From NCBI RefSeq assembly GCF_945956965.1, contig NZ_CAMFJS010000002.1, positions 1 to 64,000 of the forward strand: DNA of 64,000 nt. The letters are read 5' to 3'. The translations under genes and the position numbers were made by a program. Source of the stretch: an uncultured Roseateles sp. (GTDB lineage: Bacteria; Pseudomonadota; Gammaproteobacteria; Burkholderiales; Burkholderiaceae_C). The notes under the pieces were generated by a model that was given only the letters and a program-made list of their open reading frames with translations, had not been told where the DNA came from and made no database searches. Positions 47,890-57,151 of this stretch are shown here, one piece after another; position 1 is the stretch's first letter, and each line of letters opens with the position of its first letter.

Positions 47890-48999
47890 TCAGGCCGGCA
47901 CGCTCTCGCGCCAGGCCGGGTAGTCGCTATAGCCCTCGGCCGTGCCACCAAAGAGCTGAGTAGCATTGAAGCCGGCCAGCGGCAGGCCCTGGCGATAGCG
48001 CTCGGGTAGATCCGGGTTGGCGATGAAGGGACGGCCAAAGGCGACGGCATCGGCCAGACCGCTGGCCACGATGGCTTCGGCGCGGGCGGCGTCATAGCCC
48101 CCGGCCACGAGGATGCGGCCCGCGAAGGCGGCGCGCAGTTCGCGCCGGAAGCTCTCGGGCACTTGCGGCGCATTGTCCCAATCGGCTTCGGCCAAATGCA
48201 GATAGGCCAGGTCCATGGCCGACAGTGCCTTGGCACCTTGCACGATGGTGGGGATGATGTCCGGGCACGCCATATTGCGCGCGGTGATGAAGGGTGCCAG
48301 GCGCACGCCCACGCGCGCCGCCCCGACTTCCTCGGCCACCGCTTGCGCCACCTCCAGCAAGAAGCGCAAGCGCTTGTCGCGGCTGCCGCCGTAGGCATCG
48401 TCGCGCTGGTTGGAGGTGGTACGCAGGAACTGGTCGATCAAATAGCCATTGGCGCCGTGGATCTCCACGCCGTCAAAGCCGGCGCGCATGGCATTGGCGG
48501 CGGCGCGGCGGAAGTCCTGCACGATGGCGGCAATCTCATCCGTGCCCAGCGCACGCGGCAGCGGGCAGTCCAGCATGCGGCCCACGCCGTCTTCGCCCAC
48601 CACCCAGACCTTGGCATCCGCCGCCAAGGCCGAGGGCGCCACCGGCGCCTGCCCGCCGTGAAAGCTCTCATGCGACATGCGGCCCACATGCCAGAGTTGC
48701 AAGAACATGCGCCCGCCACGCGCATGCACCGCCTCGGTCACCAGGCGCCAGCCCTGCACCTGGGTCTCGCTGAAAATGCCGGGGGTGAAGCTATAACCCT
48801 GGCCTTGGGGCGAGATCTGCGAGGCCTCGCTGATGATGAGGCCGGCGCCGGCGCGCTGCGCGTAGTAGGCGGCCATCAAAGCATTGGGCACATCGCCGGG
48901 CTGATCGCTGCGAGCGCGCGTCATCGGCGCCATCAGCACCCGATGGGGCAAATCCAAAGACCCCAGGGAGAGCGGCGAGAACAGCGTGGGTGATGACAT
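47890..48999 (-). CDS. Old yellow enzyme family alkene reductase (NemA-like)
   Basis: This 369-aa FMN-dependent TIM barrel reduces activated C=C bonds with NAD(P)H. FMN and catalytic blocks include A-P-M-T-R-A-R near 21-27, L-Q-L-W-H-V-G-R near 98-105, and F-D-G-V-E-I-H-G-A-N-G-Y-L-I-D-Q-F-L, where His and Asn bind the substrate. The C-terminal S-G-L-A-D-A-V-A-F-G-R-P binds FMN phosphate. The ATG at 48999 (MSSPTLF) is chosen because the frame from 49032 does not match the family. It is divergent from the LysR gene. Confidence 0.93.
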   Translation of the reverse strand: MSSPTLFSPLSLGSLDLPHRVLMAPMTRARSDQPGDVPNALMAAYYAQRAGAGLIISEASQISPQGQGYSFTPGIFSETQVQGWRLVTEAVHARGGRMFLQLWHVGRMSHESFHGGQAPVAPSALAADAKVWVVGEDGVGRMLDCPLPRALGTDEIAAIVQDFRRAAANAMRAGFDGVEIHGANGYLIDQFLRTTSNQRDDAYGGSRDKRLRFLLEVAQAVAEEVGAARVGVRLAPFITARNMACPDIIPTIVQGAKALSAMDLAYLHLAEADWDNAPQVPESFRRELRAAFAGRILVAGGYDAARAEAIVASGLADAVAFGRPFIANPDLPERYRQGLPLAGFNATQLFGGTAEGYSDYPAWRESVPA

Positions 49000-49087
49000 G
49001 TGTGAGTCCTTTCGTGGATGGCCCGAAGGCATGCCGCCAGTGTGCGCAAACGACCCGCCAAGACCCAGGTGGCGAGGGCGGATTCAC

Positions 49088-49098
49088 TTTCAATGAAA
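49088..49098. promoter_or_regulatory. Palindromic LysR-type site between oye and lysR genes
   Basis: TTTCAATGAAA is an 11-base perfect odd palindrome 8 bases before the LysR start. The wider TTCA-N7-TGAA dyad (49083-49097) overlaps it. It suits binding by the divergent LysR regulator. Confidence 0.45.
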
Positions 49099-49106
49099 AT
49101 CGAACG

Positions 49107-50021
49107 ATGAGCCGTATTGCTGATCTGGAATTGCTGATGCGCACCGCCGATTTGGGCAGCCTCACGGCTGCAGCCAAGGCCCTGGATATGTCGCCGGCCG
49201 GGGCCAGCGCCGCCATCAAGCGGCTGGAGGCGCAATGGGGCGTGGCCCTGTTTGTGCGCAGCACCCGCAGCCTGCGCCTTTCGGCCGAGGGCGAGCGGCT
49301 GATGCCGCATCTGCGCCAGGCCCTGGAAGCCTTGGCGCAGGCACGGGCGGTGGCCACGGGCGCGCGGCGCAGCACGGTCTTGCAGGGCGAGTTGCAGCTG
49401 GCCCTGCCCTCGGACCTGGGGCGCAATCTGCTGCAGCCGCATCTGGAAGCGTTTCAACAGCGCCACCCCAAGCTTGCCCTGCGGCTGCTGCTGTCCGACC
49501 GCAACACCGACCTGATGCGCGCGCCGGTGGACATCGCCCTGCGCTACGGCGCACCCAGCGACTCGGCCCAGGTGGCGCTGCCGCTGGTGCCGGGTAACCG
49601 GCGCGTGTTGGTGGCCTCGCCGGCCTATATCGCGCGCCAGGGCATCCCAACCTCGCCCGCTGAGCTGGGCCAGCACGAAGCCCTGCGCTTCATGCTGGGC
49701 GATGAGTTGCCCAAGACTTGGCGCTTGCAGATCGGCGGCGAATGGCAAGACCTGCCCGTCGCGGGCCGCCACTCGGCCAATGATGGCGAGATGGTCAAGC
49801 GCTGGGCCTTGGCCGGCATCGGCATTGCCTACAAGTCCAGGCTCGACGTCAGCGCCGAGCTGCGCAGCGGCCAGCTGGTGCATCTGCACCCCGACTGGCT
49901 GGGCGAGCCTTCGCCGCTCTACTTGGTGGTGCCCGGCCGCCGCCAGCTGACGCCCGCCGCACGCGCCTTGCGCGACTGGCTCTTGCCGCGCCTGAATGGG
50001 CAGGCGCCTGGCCAGACCTGA
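49107..50021 (+). CDS. LysR-family transcriptional regulator
   Basis: This 304-aa protein has a winged helix-turn-helix in residues 1-60 (L-E-L-L-M-R-T-A-D-L-G-S-L-T-A-A-A-K-A-L-D-M-S-P). A substrate-binding domain of about 90-295 follows, with the D-I-A-L-R-Y-G block. ATG 49107 matches the family start. It is divergent from the OYE/dehydrogenase operon, which it probably controls, sensing an electrophile or quinone (inference). A strong terminator follows. Confidence 0.93.
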   Translation: MSRIADLELLMRTADLGSLTAAAKALDMSPAGASAAIKRLEAQWGVALFVRSTRSLRLSAEGERLMPHLRQALEALAQARAVATGARRSTVLQGELQLALPSDLGRNLLQPHLEAFQQRHPKLALRLLLSDRNTDLMRAPVDIALRYGAPSDSAQVALPLVPGNRRVLVASPAYIARQGIPTSPAELGQHEALRFMLGDELPKTWRLQIGGEWQDLPVAGRHSANDGEMVKRWALAGIGIAYKSRLDVSAELRSGQLVHLHPDWLGEPSPLYLVVPGRRQLTPAARALRDWLLPRLNGQAPGQT

Positions 50022-50096
50022 ACATTTTTTGGCTACTTGGGCGGATCGCTCGCCACATCGACGTGAACGGCCCGAGCCTTGCAACATCGAGTGCCG

Positions 50097-50127
50097 AAAA
50101 AAAAGGGCGCCCAGTGGGCGCCCTTTT
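50097..50127. terminator. Bidirectional rho-independent terminator
   Basis: A perfect 8-bp stem GGGCGCCC-AGT-GGGCGCCC (50105-50123) has A8 on the left and T4 on the right. It stops the LysR transcript and the leftward protease transcript. Confidence 0.9.
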
Positions 50128-50156
50128 GATCCATGTCGCTTGACGCCGACGGGGAC

Positions 50157-53006
50157 TCAGGTCGGTGGCAGCGCGCAGCTGTAAACCGAGACATCGTCCA
50201 GGTACCAGCCCAAGGCGCCGCCGGCGCAGTCATTGCCCAGCTCGAAGCGGATCTTGACCTTGTCGCCAGGCACGGCATAGGGTGCCAGGTTGATGATGGA
50301 CCGGCCCCAGGAACCGCCCACCTTGCCATCGTCTCCACCCGTGAAGGCGGCTTGACCGGCCATGGGGTTGTCGCTGCCTTGGCCTGCCGAGAACAGGGTG
50401 GAGTTGTAGGGGTTGTAGATGAAGTCAGCCCCGTTCACCAACACCCAGGCGCCGCCATTGACGCTGATCTTGACGTTGCCGCCATCCCAGCCGGCTTCGG
50501 TCGAGACCCAGTGGTCAAAGCTCATCCGCAAGGTGCTGGCGTTGGCCGGAATGGTGATCTCCGGGCTATCCAGTCGTTGCACACCCGCTTGGCTACCGGC
50601 TGCCGTGGTGCCGCAGACGCCAGGATTGATGTCCGCCGCGTAGATGCCGTAGCCGGTGCGGCCGGGCATGCCAGTCACCACACCGAAATTGCGCGGGGTG
50701 AAGGAACCACCGGTGATGCCGGCATTGCTCAGCACCCACTTGAGGCCACCGCGCCGGCCACCGTCGAAGTTATCGGCAGCGATCACGGTCGGGTTGCCAG
50801 CCGGGCACAGTGGCGGAGGCGTCTGCGCGAGCAGGGTCTTGAAGCCACACTGGCTGGGTGGTGTACGCAACTCGACCGCCTTGGCCGCGCTGGCCACTTG
50901 CTGGCAGTCAAAGGCCGTGATGGCTTCGCCCGAGGGCTGGCCCGTCTTCAGGCTCGCCAGATTAATGCCGGTCAGATCAGCGCAAGACTGCTCGATCGCA
51001 TCGGCATGCTCTGGGTAGCCGCTGGCGGGACCCTGGTAGACGGTTTGCGCACGGTAGTAGATGTGCGCCGCCTTGGTCAGGCCGATGGCTGTGATGGACT
51101 GGCCGTTGTAGTTGCCACCATCCACCAGCAGGGCATAAGCATGGTTGGCCACGCCGGAGTTGGTGTGCACACCGCCGTTATCACCGGCCGAGGTGTTGGG
51201 GCCGCAGGAGTACTGCGAATCCGACACCTTGCCCGGGTTGCCATAGCAGGTCGGGTTGTACATATCGCGGATAGCACCGTTGAAGGCGCTGGAGTCCTCA
51301 CCCACCAGCCAGCGCACCGAGTTGTCGCTGCCAGGGCCGCGGGTCAGCTTGGCGCGAACGCCCGCCTGGGCCTTCAGCAGCGTGCCTTCGGCCTTGGCGA
51401 TCGACAGCGTGGGGATGGTGATCGCAGCGTCGAAGGCGGCGTTGCCGCTGCCGGCCATATTGGCCACACCGGCGGCGTTGTTGCCGATGATGACGCCAAT
51501 GGCACCGTAGGACTGGGCGTTGGTGGCCTTGACCGCAAAGCCGCAGACGCCGCGGTCAATGTAGGCGATCTTGCCGGCCAGGGCCGCGCCGTTGACGAAG
51601 GGCGTGGTGCAGCCGTCGGTGACCGAGCCGCCGGAGCCGACGGTGCTGCCGTCGTTGACCACGACCACGTCGGCCTCGGCCAGATTGAAGGATTGCGGAC
51701 CAAAGGCGGCGGTACCGGCACTGCGGGCACCCGCCACGGCAGCCGGGGCCCCAACGACAACCTGGGCCGCATTGGTGAAGGCCGTGCAAGAACCCGCCGT
51801 ACGAGATGCGTCCGGTGTATCAGTGCCACGGTTGTTGAGTCGGTCGACCGTCTCGCCCCAGATGTCCGAGTAAGCCTCGTTCAGGGCACCCGGTTGCCAA
51901 GCGTAGATCAGGCCGTGGGTGTACTGGGTGTAGGCGTGGCCCCATTCGTGCGCCGTGACGTCGTCGGTCGTCGTGCCCGGGCAGAAGGAGATGTAAGTGC
52001 CGTTCCAGGACGCATTCGGGCAACCGTTGCCACGGTTGAAGATGGAGTCCATGGTCGCGCCCTTGCCGTCGAAGGAGTCGCGACCGAAGGCGTTCTTGAA
52101 CAGGTCGTAGATTTCGCCGGAGGCGGCGATCATATTGTCGGCTTCGGTGTTGCCCGTGGGGAAACCTTGGCCCTCGACCCAGAACGGCGTGGCCGGATAG
52201 TTCGGGCCGGGCTGGGTCACATTGCCAGCGTCATAGGCACGGCGGTTCTTGGCGTCGTGGATACCGGCAATGCGGTCGACGAACTTGCCCGAGTGCGCGT
52301 CAATGAACACAAACTCGCGCACATCGACACCATTGCCCACTTCAACCTGCCACACCAGCCGGTTGGCGCCCTCAACGCCCTTGGCCAGGCCTTCGCGATA
52401 AACCAGAAGCGTTGGCGCGGCGGTGCGCACTTTGGCGGCGGCGCTGCGGCTCAGCTGCGCGGTGACGATCTTCTTCGCAGAAGCAGCAGCATCTTCGGCG
52501 CTGCGAGTGGGTTGCACCTCCAGCTCAATGCCAGGCACAAAGGTCCCGTTGACCACGGTCAGATTGCCCGCCTTGTCGAAGTGCGACTTCAGCTCAGCGC
52601 CGAACACCGGCACGCCTTGGTAGACCTGCTTGTGCGTGATGTGCGCGCCGCCATGCTTGTCTTTGGCCATCTGGCCAGCACTGAGTTCGCCCGCCGCATT
52701 GCGGATGCCGAACATGCTGCCGTAATCGTTCAGGAACTGGGCCGCGCCGCGGTGCTTGTCCTCGTCGCTGACGGGGCGTGCAGAACGCGCCAAACTCAGC
52801 GCATTGCCGCCATGATCAATGCGCACAAAGCGCGCCGCGCCGGTGGCGCTGTGGAAACTCACCTGCGGCGCATGGCCGGTGCTGGTGCTCAGCCGTGAGA
52901 TGGCATCGCTTTGGCCGGCCAGGGCCGCGCCCGTGCCAGCTTGCGCTGCCATCGCCATGCCCATGGCCAGCGCCAAGGCAGACAACTTCAAATGCGTGTG
53001 AACCAT
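50157..53006 (-). CDS. Secreted M4-family (thermolysin-like) metalloprotease with PA-domain insertion
   Basis: The protein is 949 aa from ATG 53006, five bases after GGGAG. The signal peptide ends A-A-Q-A. An FTP/PepSY propeptide (about 30-235) is followed by the catalytic domain. Zinc ligands are H-E-W-G-H (353-357) and E377 in N-E-A-Y-S-D; the spacing of 20 is exactly as in thermolysin. The H-T-N-S-G-V-A-N block with the catalytic His is near 614. A PA domain (about 440-560, with V-C-G-F-A-V-K-A and G-A-I-G-V-I-I) is inserted between them. The C-terminal 200 residues form a beta-jelly-roll (MAM/CBM-like). It is probably a secreted digestive protease. Confidence 0.93.
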   Translation of the reverse strand: MVHTHLKLSALALAMGMAMAAQAGTGAALAGQSDAISRLSTSTGHAPQVSFHSATGAARFVRIDHGGNALSLARSARPVSDEDKHRGAAQFLNDYGSMFGIRNAAGELSAGQMAKDKHGGAHITHKQVYQGVPVFGAELKSHFDKAGNLTVVNGTFVPGIELEVQPTRSAEDAAASAKKIVTAQLSRSAAAKVRTAAPTLLVYREGLAKGVEGANRLVWQVEVGNGVDVREFVFIDAHSGKFVDRIAGIHDAKNRRAYDAGNVTQPGPNYPATPFWVEGQGFPTGNTEADNMIAASGEIYDLFKNAFGRDSFDGKGATMDSIFNRGNGCPNASWNGTYISFCPGTTTDDVTAHEWGHAYTQYTHGLIYAWQPGALNEAYSDIWGETVDRLNNRGTDTPDASRTAGSCTAFTNAAQVVVGAPAAVAGARSAGTAAFGPQSFNLAEADVVVVNDGSTVGSGGSVTDGCTTPFVNGAALAGKIAYIDRGVCGFAVKATNAQSYGAIGVIIGNNAAGVANMAGSGNAAFDAAITIPTLSIAKAEGTLLKAQAGVRAKLTRGPGSDNSVRWLVGEDSSAFNGAIRDMYNPTCYGNPGKVSDSQYSCGPNTSAGDNGGVHTNSGVANHAYALLVDGGNYNGQSITAIGLTKAAHIYYRAQTVYQGPASGYPEHADAIEQSCADLTGINLASLKTGQPSGEAITAFDCQQVASAAKAVELRTPPSQCGFKTLLAQTPPPLCPAGNPTVIAADNFDGGRRGGLKWVLSNAGITGGSFTPRNFGVVTGMPGRTGYGIYAADINPGVCGTTAAGSQAGVQRLDSPEITIPANASTLRMSFDHWVSTEAGWDGGNVKISVNGGAWVLVNGADFIYNPYNSTLFSAGQGSDNPMAGQAAFTGGDDGKVGGSWGRSIINLAPYAVPGDKVKIRFELGNDCAGGALGWYLDDVSVYSCALPPT

Positions 53007-53083
53007 GAAAACTCCCATCGGGGCGCAGGCGCCACTGTTGCAGTCTTGGGAAAAAGGCCGGGCTCACCGGCCCGGCAGGGCGA

Positions 53084-53680
53084 TCAGCGTGCGCGGCGGC
53101 GCGTCGCGAACATGGCGAGGCCAGCCAAACCCACCAGCGCCAGGCTGGCCGGCTCGGGCACGGCATTGCCTACAGTCAGGTTGTCCAGTGCTGCGTAGAG
53201 CGAGCTGCCCGGGCCACTGATGGTGACCGACTTGATCTCAACGTCCGAAGTGAAGCCGCGATAGGCATCGGCCCAGGAGGTCGGCTGAAAGCTCAAGGAG
53301 CTGCCATCGTCGAGAGTCAGGGTGAGCAGTACCGAATACGGATCGCTGTTCAAATCCACTGCAAAAAAGTGAGCGCCAAAGGCATTGACGCCTGGACCGA
53401 AGCTCACCGTCAGCGCGTCATTGATCTGGCTGGTGCTGAGATAGTTGCCATCCAGGTAGATCTCTTGGGGCGCAGATGCCTTGAAGGCAAATGGGCCTGT
53501 ACCAAAGGTCTGCGGGCCCGCTGGTCCGTTGCTCAATCCGTCGAAATTCTCGGTGTAGCTGCCAGCGTAGACATGCGACAGGAAGTCAGCCTGCGAGGTG
53601 TAGACCGAGGGCGAAGCGAAGGACGACGCGGCCATCGCGAACAACGCGACAGCTGGCACCAATTTGCGAATGGCGTGCAT
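53084..53680 (-). CDS. PEP-CTERM sorted exported protein
   Basis: This 198-aa protein has a signal peptide (about 1-23) and a C-terminal PEP-CTERM tag: V-P-E-P-A-S-L, a hydrophobic helix (L-V-G-L-A-G-L-A-M-F-A) and a basic tail T-R-R-R-A-R. This directs processing by an exosortase (EpsH) that must be coded elsewhere. The middle is beta-rich, like the calcium-linked F-D-x-L filament-type domains. ATG 53680 follows AAGG. The reading frame continues to 53734 but lacks a better start. Its function may be in the matrix or cell surface. Confidence 0.88.
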   Translation of the reverse strand: MHAIRKLVPAVALFAMAASSFASPSVYTSQADFLSHVYAGSYTENFDGLSNGPAGPQTFGTGPFAFKASAPQEIYLDGNYLSTSQINDALTVSFGPGVNAFGAHFFAVDLNSDPYSVLLTLTLDDGSSLSFQPTSWADAYRGFTSDVEIKSVTISGPGSSLYAALDNLTVGNAVPEPASLALVGLAGLAMFATRRRAR

Positions 53681-53842
53681 ACAGGACCTTGTTTGAGCAG
53701 TTGAAGATGACAAACCTTGGCAGGTTTTGTGCATTAATTCTGCATTTCAGGCCCCAAGTTTGGTCCCCCTATACAAGGGACGGGCAAACCAGCACGGGAT
53801 ATCCCGATTACCGCATCGCCCAATTGGTGGCAGCACGGACCC

Positions 53843-54298
53843 CTAGCGATCTGGCGCGCCGCTCGCCCCAAGTGGCTCCCCAGCCTTGACTTCCAGCGTC
53901 GCCAGATAGTCGGCTGGCGCGATCACCTTGCCGCTGACTGCCTCAGGCTCCAGCCGCAAAAGTCGAATCTGGTGACCCAGGGCCTGAGACGCCGACCCGC
54001 CATTCGCCATCAGGCGCAAGTTCAGCGACTGGCGAGGGCCGGAGGCTTGCTGCAACCACACCCGTACCGTGGCATCGCCCGCCCAGACACATTGTTCGCC
54101 CTTGGGGCAGCGGGAATCATTGAGCACCGCATCGACGCCGACCCGCAAGCTGCCGCCCTCCATCTGAGCGGACCCACCGACCGGCAGCGTGAAGGCGCTG
54201 CCCAGCGCCACGCGCTGCGGGGCCTCGGGTTTGGCCATGCTGCAGGCCGTCCACAGCAAAGACGAGAACACTGTCGCGGCGGCGATTTTCATCTTCAT
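53843..54298 (-). CDS. Small lipoprotein with a conserved C-P-x-G-x-x-C-x-W motif
   Basis: This 151-aa protein has a lipobox L-W-T-A-C at about residues 15-19. The segment S-R-C-P-K-G-E-Q-C-V-W-A-G-D-A-T-V-R-V has two Cys, probably disulphide-bonded, and recurs in small periplasmic proteins of unknown function. The rest is beta-rich. The start could be ATG 54298 or the in-frame ATG 54292. Confidence 0.75.
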   Translation of the reverse strand: MKMKIAAATVFSSLLWTACSMAKPEAPQRVALGSAFTLPVGGSAQMEGGSLRVGVDAVLNDSRCPKGEQCVWAGDATVRVWLQQASGPRQSLNLRLMANGGSASQALGHQIRLLRLEPEAVSGKVIAPADYLATLEVKAGEPLGASGAPDR

Positions 54299-54723
54299 CA
54301 CGTTCTCCCAGAACGCTTGCATCCTACGCGGGAACGGCGGCGCCCTCAGTCATCCCTTGGCCAGCCCAGCGCACAGCAGCCCAACCCTGGCAAGCAACTG
54401 AGCAGGAGGCCATGCCCAGAGCACTTGACGTCTGGCTATTCAGTTATGTGCATGGCGGATCGAGCGTCCAAGCTTGCATTGCCTGAGCATCCATCCCTTT
54501 GGAACTTGGCGGCTGTGCTCGCCACATTGGCAAGAGCATATCGGCAGCAAGATTCATCCAATGGCTCCGCAGCTCCCGGCCCCAGCGGTGTCGCTATGTG
54601 GGCCATCGCACGGTTTAGCAAATTGGGCAGGCATATGGTGATGTGGCACCTTGATCTGGCGAAAGCCGAGTCAGTGCAGCTTGTGTCTTAGCAAGTCCAT
54701 CTCCTCAACCAAGGAAACTCACC
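54299..54723. other. Gene-poor stretch
   Basis: Short frames on both strands lack ribosome sites and match nothing I recognise. No RNA gene or clear repeat is visible. The last 20 bases hold the AAGGA ribosome site of the next gene. Confidence 0.45.
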
Positions 54724-54927
54724 ATGCAACGCCCCAACGACGCCAGTGCACTTCACAAAAAGGCAGCCAGCGATCATGCCGCGGCCGCCAAGCACCACAT
54801 CAAGGCCGCCGAAAGCCATGATCACAACAAGTCGAATGATGCGAAATCCAGCGGCAAGAGTGCGATGGACTGCAGCAACACGGCCCATAAAACCAGCAAA
54901 GCCGCCTGCAACAGCTCAGACATGTGA
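54724..54927 (+). CDS. Small Lys/His/Ala-rich protein
   Basis: This 67-aa hydrophilic protein starts at ATG 54724, with a strong AAGGAAACTCACC ribosome site, which supports expression. It has 14 Ala, 9 Lys, 7 His and two Cys, and no hydrophobic core, so it is probably disordered. Histidine pairs suggest metal or nucleic-acid binding, but I know no family. The AAAAKHHIKAAESHDHN region resembles histone-H1-like repeats in some betaproteobacteria. Confidence 0.65.
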   Translation: MQRPNDASALHKKAASDHAAAAKHHIKAAESHDHNKSNDAKSSGKSAMDCSNTAHKTSKAACNSSDM

Positions 54928-55094
54928 ACCGTGTGTCGCTCGTCCTGGACAACGCTCATGACGATGCGATCTGCAGTTAGCTCGGGTCCGAGCAAGCAGC
55001 TAGGCCTGCGAGGCCTCCTGGTGAAGCAAAGCGAACCAGGGGGTCTATGCGGAGACGGCATGCATTACCGCGACCTGAGTCACAAGACAGCCGC

Positions 55095-56780
55095 TCAGGC
55101 TTCAAGTGGCCGGTTCGGCTCATAGATTTGAATATTATTTCTGCCCGCCCGCTTGGCCTTGTACATCGCGATATCTGCGAAATTAACAATATCTTCCGGA
55201 CGAGATTCATTCTTAAAAAACATGGCAATGCCAATGCTGACCGTGCACCAATGGGTGACGGTAGATGCAAGCTCGTCCTTGTGTTGAACCTTCAATTGAT
55301 AAGGCTCTGCCAAGGCCAAGCGGATTTTCTCTGCCACATTTCTGGCTTGCACGGTGGATTCAGCCTTGTCGGCGACAAGCTCATTGATCAGCACCGCAAA
55401 TTCATCGCCGCCAAAGCGTGCGACTGTATCCACCGCGCGGACACAGTTTTTTATTCGGTTCGCGACCTCAATCAGCAACAAATCACCGACCTCATGACCG
55501 TCGGAATCATTTAACTGCTTCAGATTATCTAAATCAAGAAACATCAGCGCACCGTAATGATTGCTCCGGTGGCTGGCGGCAATAGCCTGCGTCAGACGGT
55601 CGTTGAAAAGCCGCCGATTAGGCAATTGCGTGAGCGGGTCATGATGCGCCAAATGGTTGATGACTTCATCGGCATGTTTGCGTTCGGTCACGTCGATACC
55701 AAGCTCCAAGACCAAGCTCTCACCATCGTCGTCAGTAAAAGGATAATCGTAGATTTGATAAACCCGGCCATCGCGCTGGCTTTTTGCTTCCCAATGCTCC
55801 GGCTTTTGGGTCTTGAAAACATTGAAGGTCGGGCAAGTGTCGCAAGGTCGGTCGCGCTGCCACATCAGCTGATAGCAAGGTTTACCGTGCGGATTGCCAA
55901 AGCGATCGCGGAAGAAACGATTGGCGAAGCGGATGGAGTAATCTGCCGCCTGCAAATAAACGTAGACCGGCAGCTCTTCAAGGATGGCATAGAGTTGGCG
56001 ACGCTCTCTGACTACCTTCTGTTCGGCCTCTTTACGTTCGTGAATATCAAGGCAATGGCCGACATATCCGACAAAAGCACCACTGCTGTCATAACGCGGT
56101 TTGCCCTCATCAATAATCCAGCGATAGGCGCCGTCGTGGCGGCGCAGGCGATATTCCATGGTAAACGCTTCACGGCGTTCGAATGCCGCCAGATAAGTAT
56201 TTAGGCAGCTTTGAATATCATCGGGGTATACACCCTCAGTCCAGCCATTACCAAGTTCTTGCGCCTCGGTTCGCCCGGTAAAGCTCAGCCAAGGCTGGTT
56301 GAAATAGAAACATGCCTTGTCCACGCCGGCCATCCAGATCAGGGCTTGACCGTTATCGGCCACGGCCCGGTAAACCTCCTTCTGCCGCATCAGCGCATCT
56401 TCAGCCATTTTCCGATCGCTGATGTCGGTGACATAGACCAAGCGCCGTTTTTGACCGTCACGCCCCACTACGCAGGCAGAATTCGTCAGTACCTGCCGAA
56501 AAGTCCCGTCCTTGCGTATGACTTTCCATTCGCCGCCCAAAACACCACCTTCCGACAAAAATTTTTGGTGCAGGCTTAAAACCTTTTGCTGTTGATCAGC
56601 GGGGAAAATCATCGTGACGCTATTCCCAAGCAACTCCTCTTCAGAGTAGCCGTAAATCGCGCAATAGCTGGGATTAACGACTTCGAACCGGCCGCTAAAG
56701 TCAAAGATCGCGATGCCAATGGGCGCATCGAGCAAAATTTGATCGGGTTGAATAGCGTAGGCCGCACTCAATGGGAGCAT
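55095..56780 (-). CDS. PAS-PAS-PAS-GGDEF diguanylate cyclase
   Basis: This 561-aa cytoplasmic protein starts at ATG 56780, eight bases after AAGGA. There are three PAS domains (about 12-125, 130-255, 265-375), the third with a C-Y-Q-L-M-W-Q-R-D-R-P-C-D-T-C motif. A GGDEF domain (about 385-555) has L-D-L-D-N-L-K and an intact F-G-G-D-E-F, so it should make cyclic di-GMP. No transmembrane helix is present. The gene is unusually AT-rich in part (22 G+C of 60 at 55501-55560), which suggests horizontal transfer. Confidence 0.9.
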   Translation of the reverse strand: MLPLSAAYAIQPDQILLDAPIGIAIFDFSGRFEVVNPSYCAIYGYSEEELLGNSVTMIFPADQQQKVLSLHQKFLSEGGVLGGEWKVIRKDGTFRQVLTNSACVVGRDGQKRRLVYVTDISDRKMAEDALMRQKEVYRAVADNGQALIWMAGVDKACFYFNQPWLSFTGRTEAQELGNGWTEGVYPDDIQSCLNTYLAAFERREAFTMEYRLRRHDGAYRWIIDEGKPRYDSSGAFVGYVGHCLDIHERKEAEQKVVRERRQLYAILEELPVYVYLQAADYSIRFANRFFRDRFGNPHGKPCYQLMWQRDRPCDTCPTFNVFKTQKPEHWEAKSQRDGRVYQIYDYPFTDDDGESLVLELGIDVTERKHADEVINHLAHHDPLTQLPNRRLFNDRLTQAIAASHRSNHYGALMFLDLDNLKQLNDSDGHEVGDLLLIEVANRIKNCVRAVDTVARFGGDEFAVLINELVADKAESTVQARNVAEKIRLALAEPYQLKVQHKDELASTVTHWCTVSIGIAMFFKNESRPEDIVNFADIAMYKAKRAGRNNIQIYEPNRPLEA

Positions 56781-57151
56781 TTAGCAATTCCTTTGCTTCT
56801 CCACCGCGCATCGCAATTGCACGATTACCGCTTGGTGGCCTACGCCTTGAAATCAAATTCCACTGACCCAGGCCGTCTTTGCATTCAATCAATCGAGAAC
56901 ACTGAAAGATTTATCCGCCGCGCGCCGCCCTAACTGCAAGTCCCCGCAGGCAGGCGGATGCCACTACAAGAGTACTCCAAACCCGCCTGCTTCGGACTGC
57001 AAAAAGCACAAATGAGGGGCCTGTTGCCTGTCGCATCGAGCAGCTGAGATCAGCGGGCGCGGCGCCGCCGCATCAAGCGAGACGCCTCTGTGCTGGTAAG
57101 CCTGCATGTCCATGAGTACAGAATCGCAGCATCGCTGAGTATCATGTTTCG
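56781..57151. other. Intergenic stretch without a recognised gene
   Basis: 371 bases lie between divergent units. Only minor frames without ribosome sites are present. No RNA gene was recognised. Confidence 0.45.

Noticed and set aside
50133-52898. 921-codon plus-strand frame over the metalloprotease
   Set aside because: The minus strand has the zinc ligands, signal peptide and ribosome site. The plus frame is a GC artefact.
53972-54691. 239-codon plus-strand frame across a lipoprotein gene and spacer
   Set aside because: No signal, domain or ribosome site; most of it is antisense to the lipoprotein gene.
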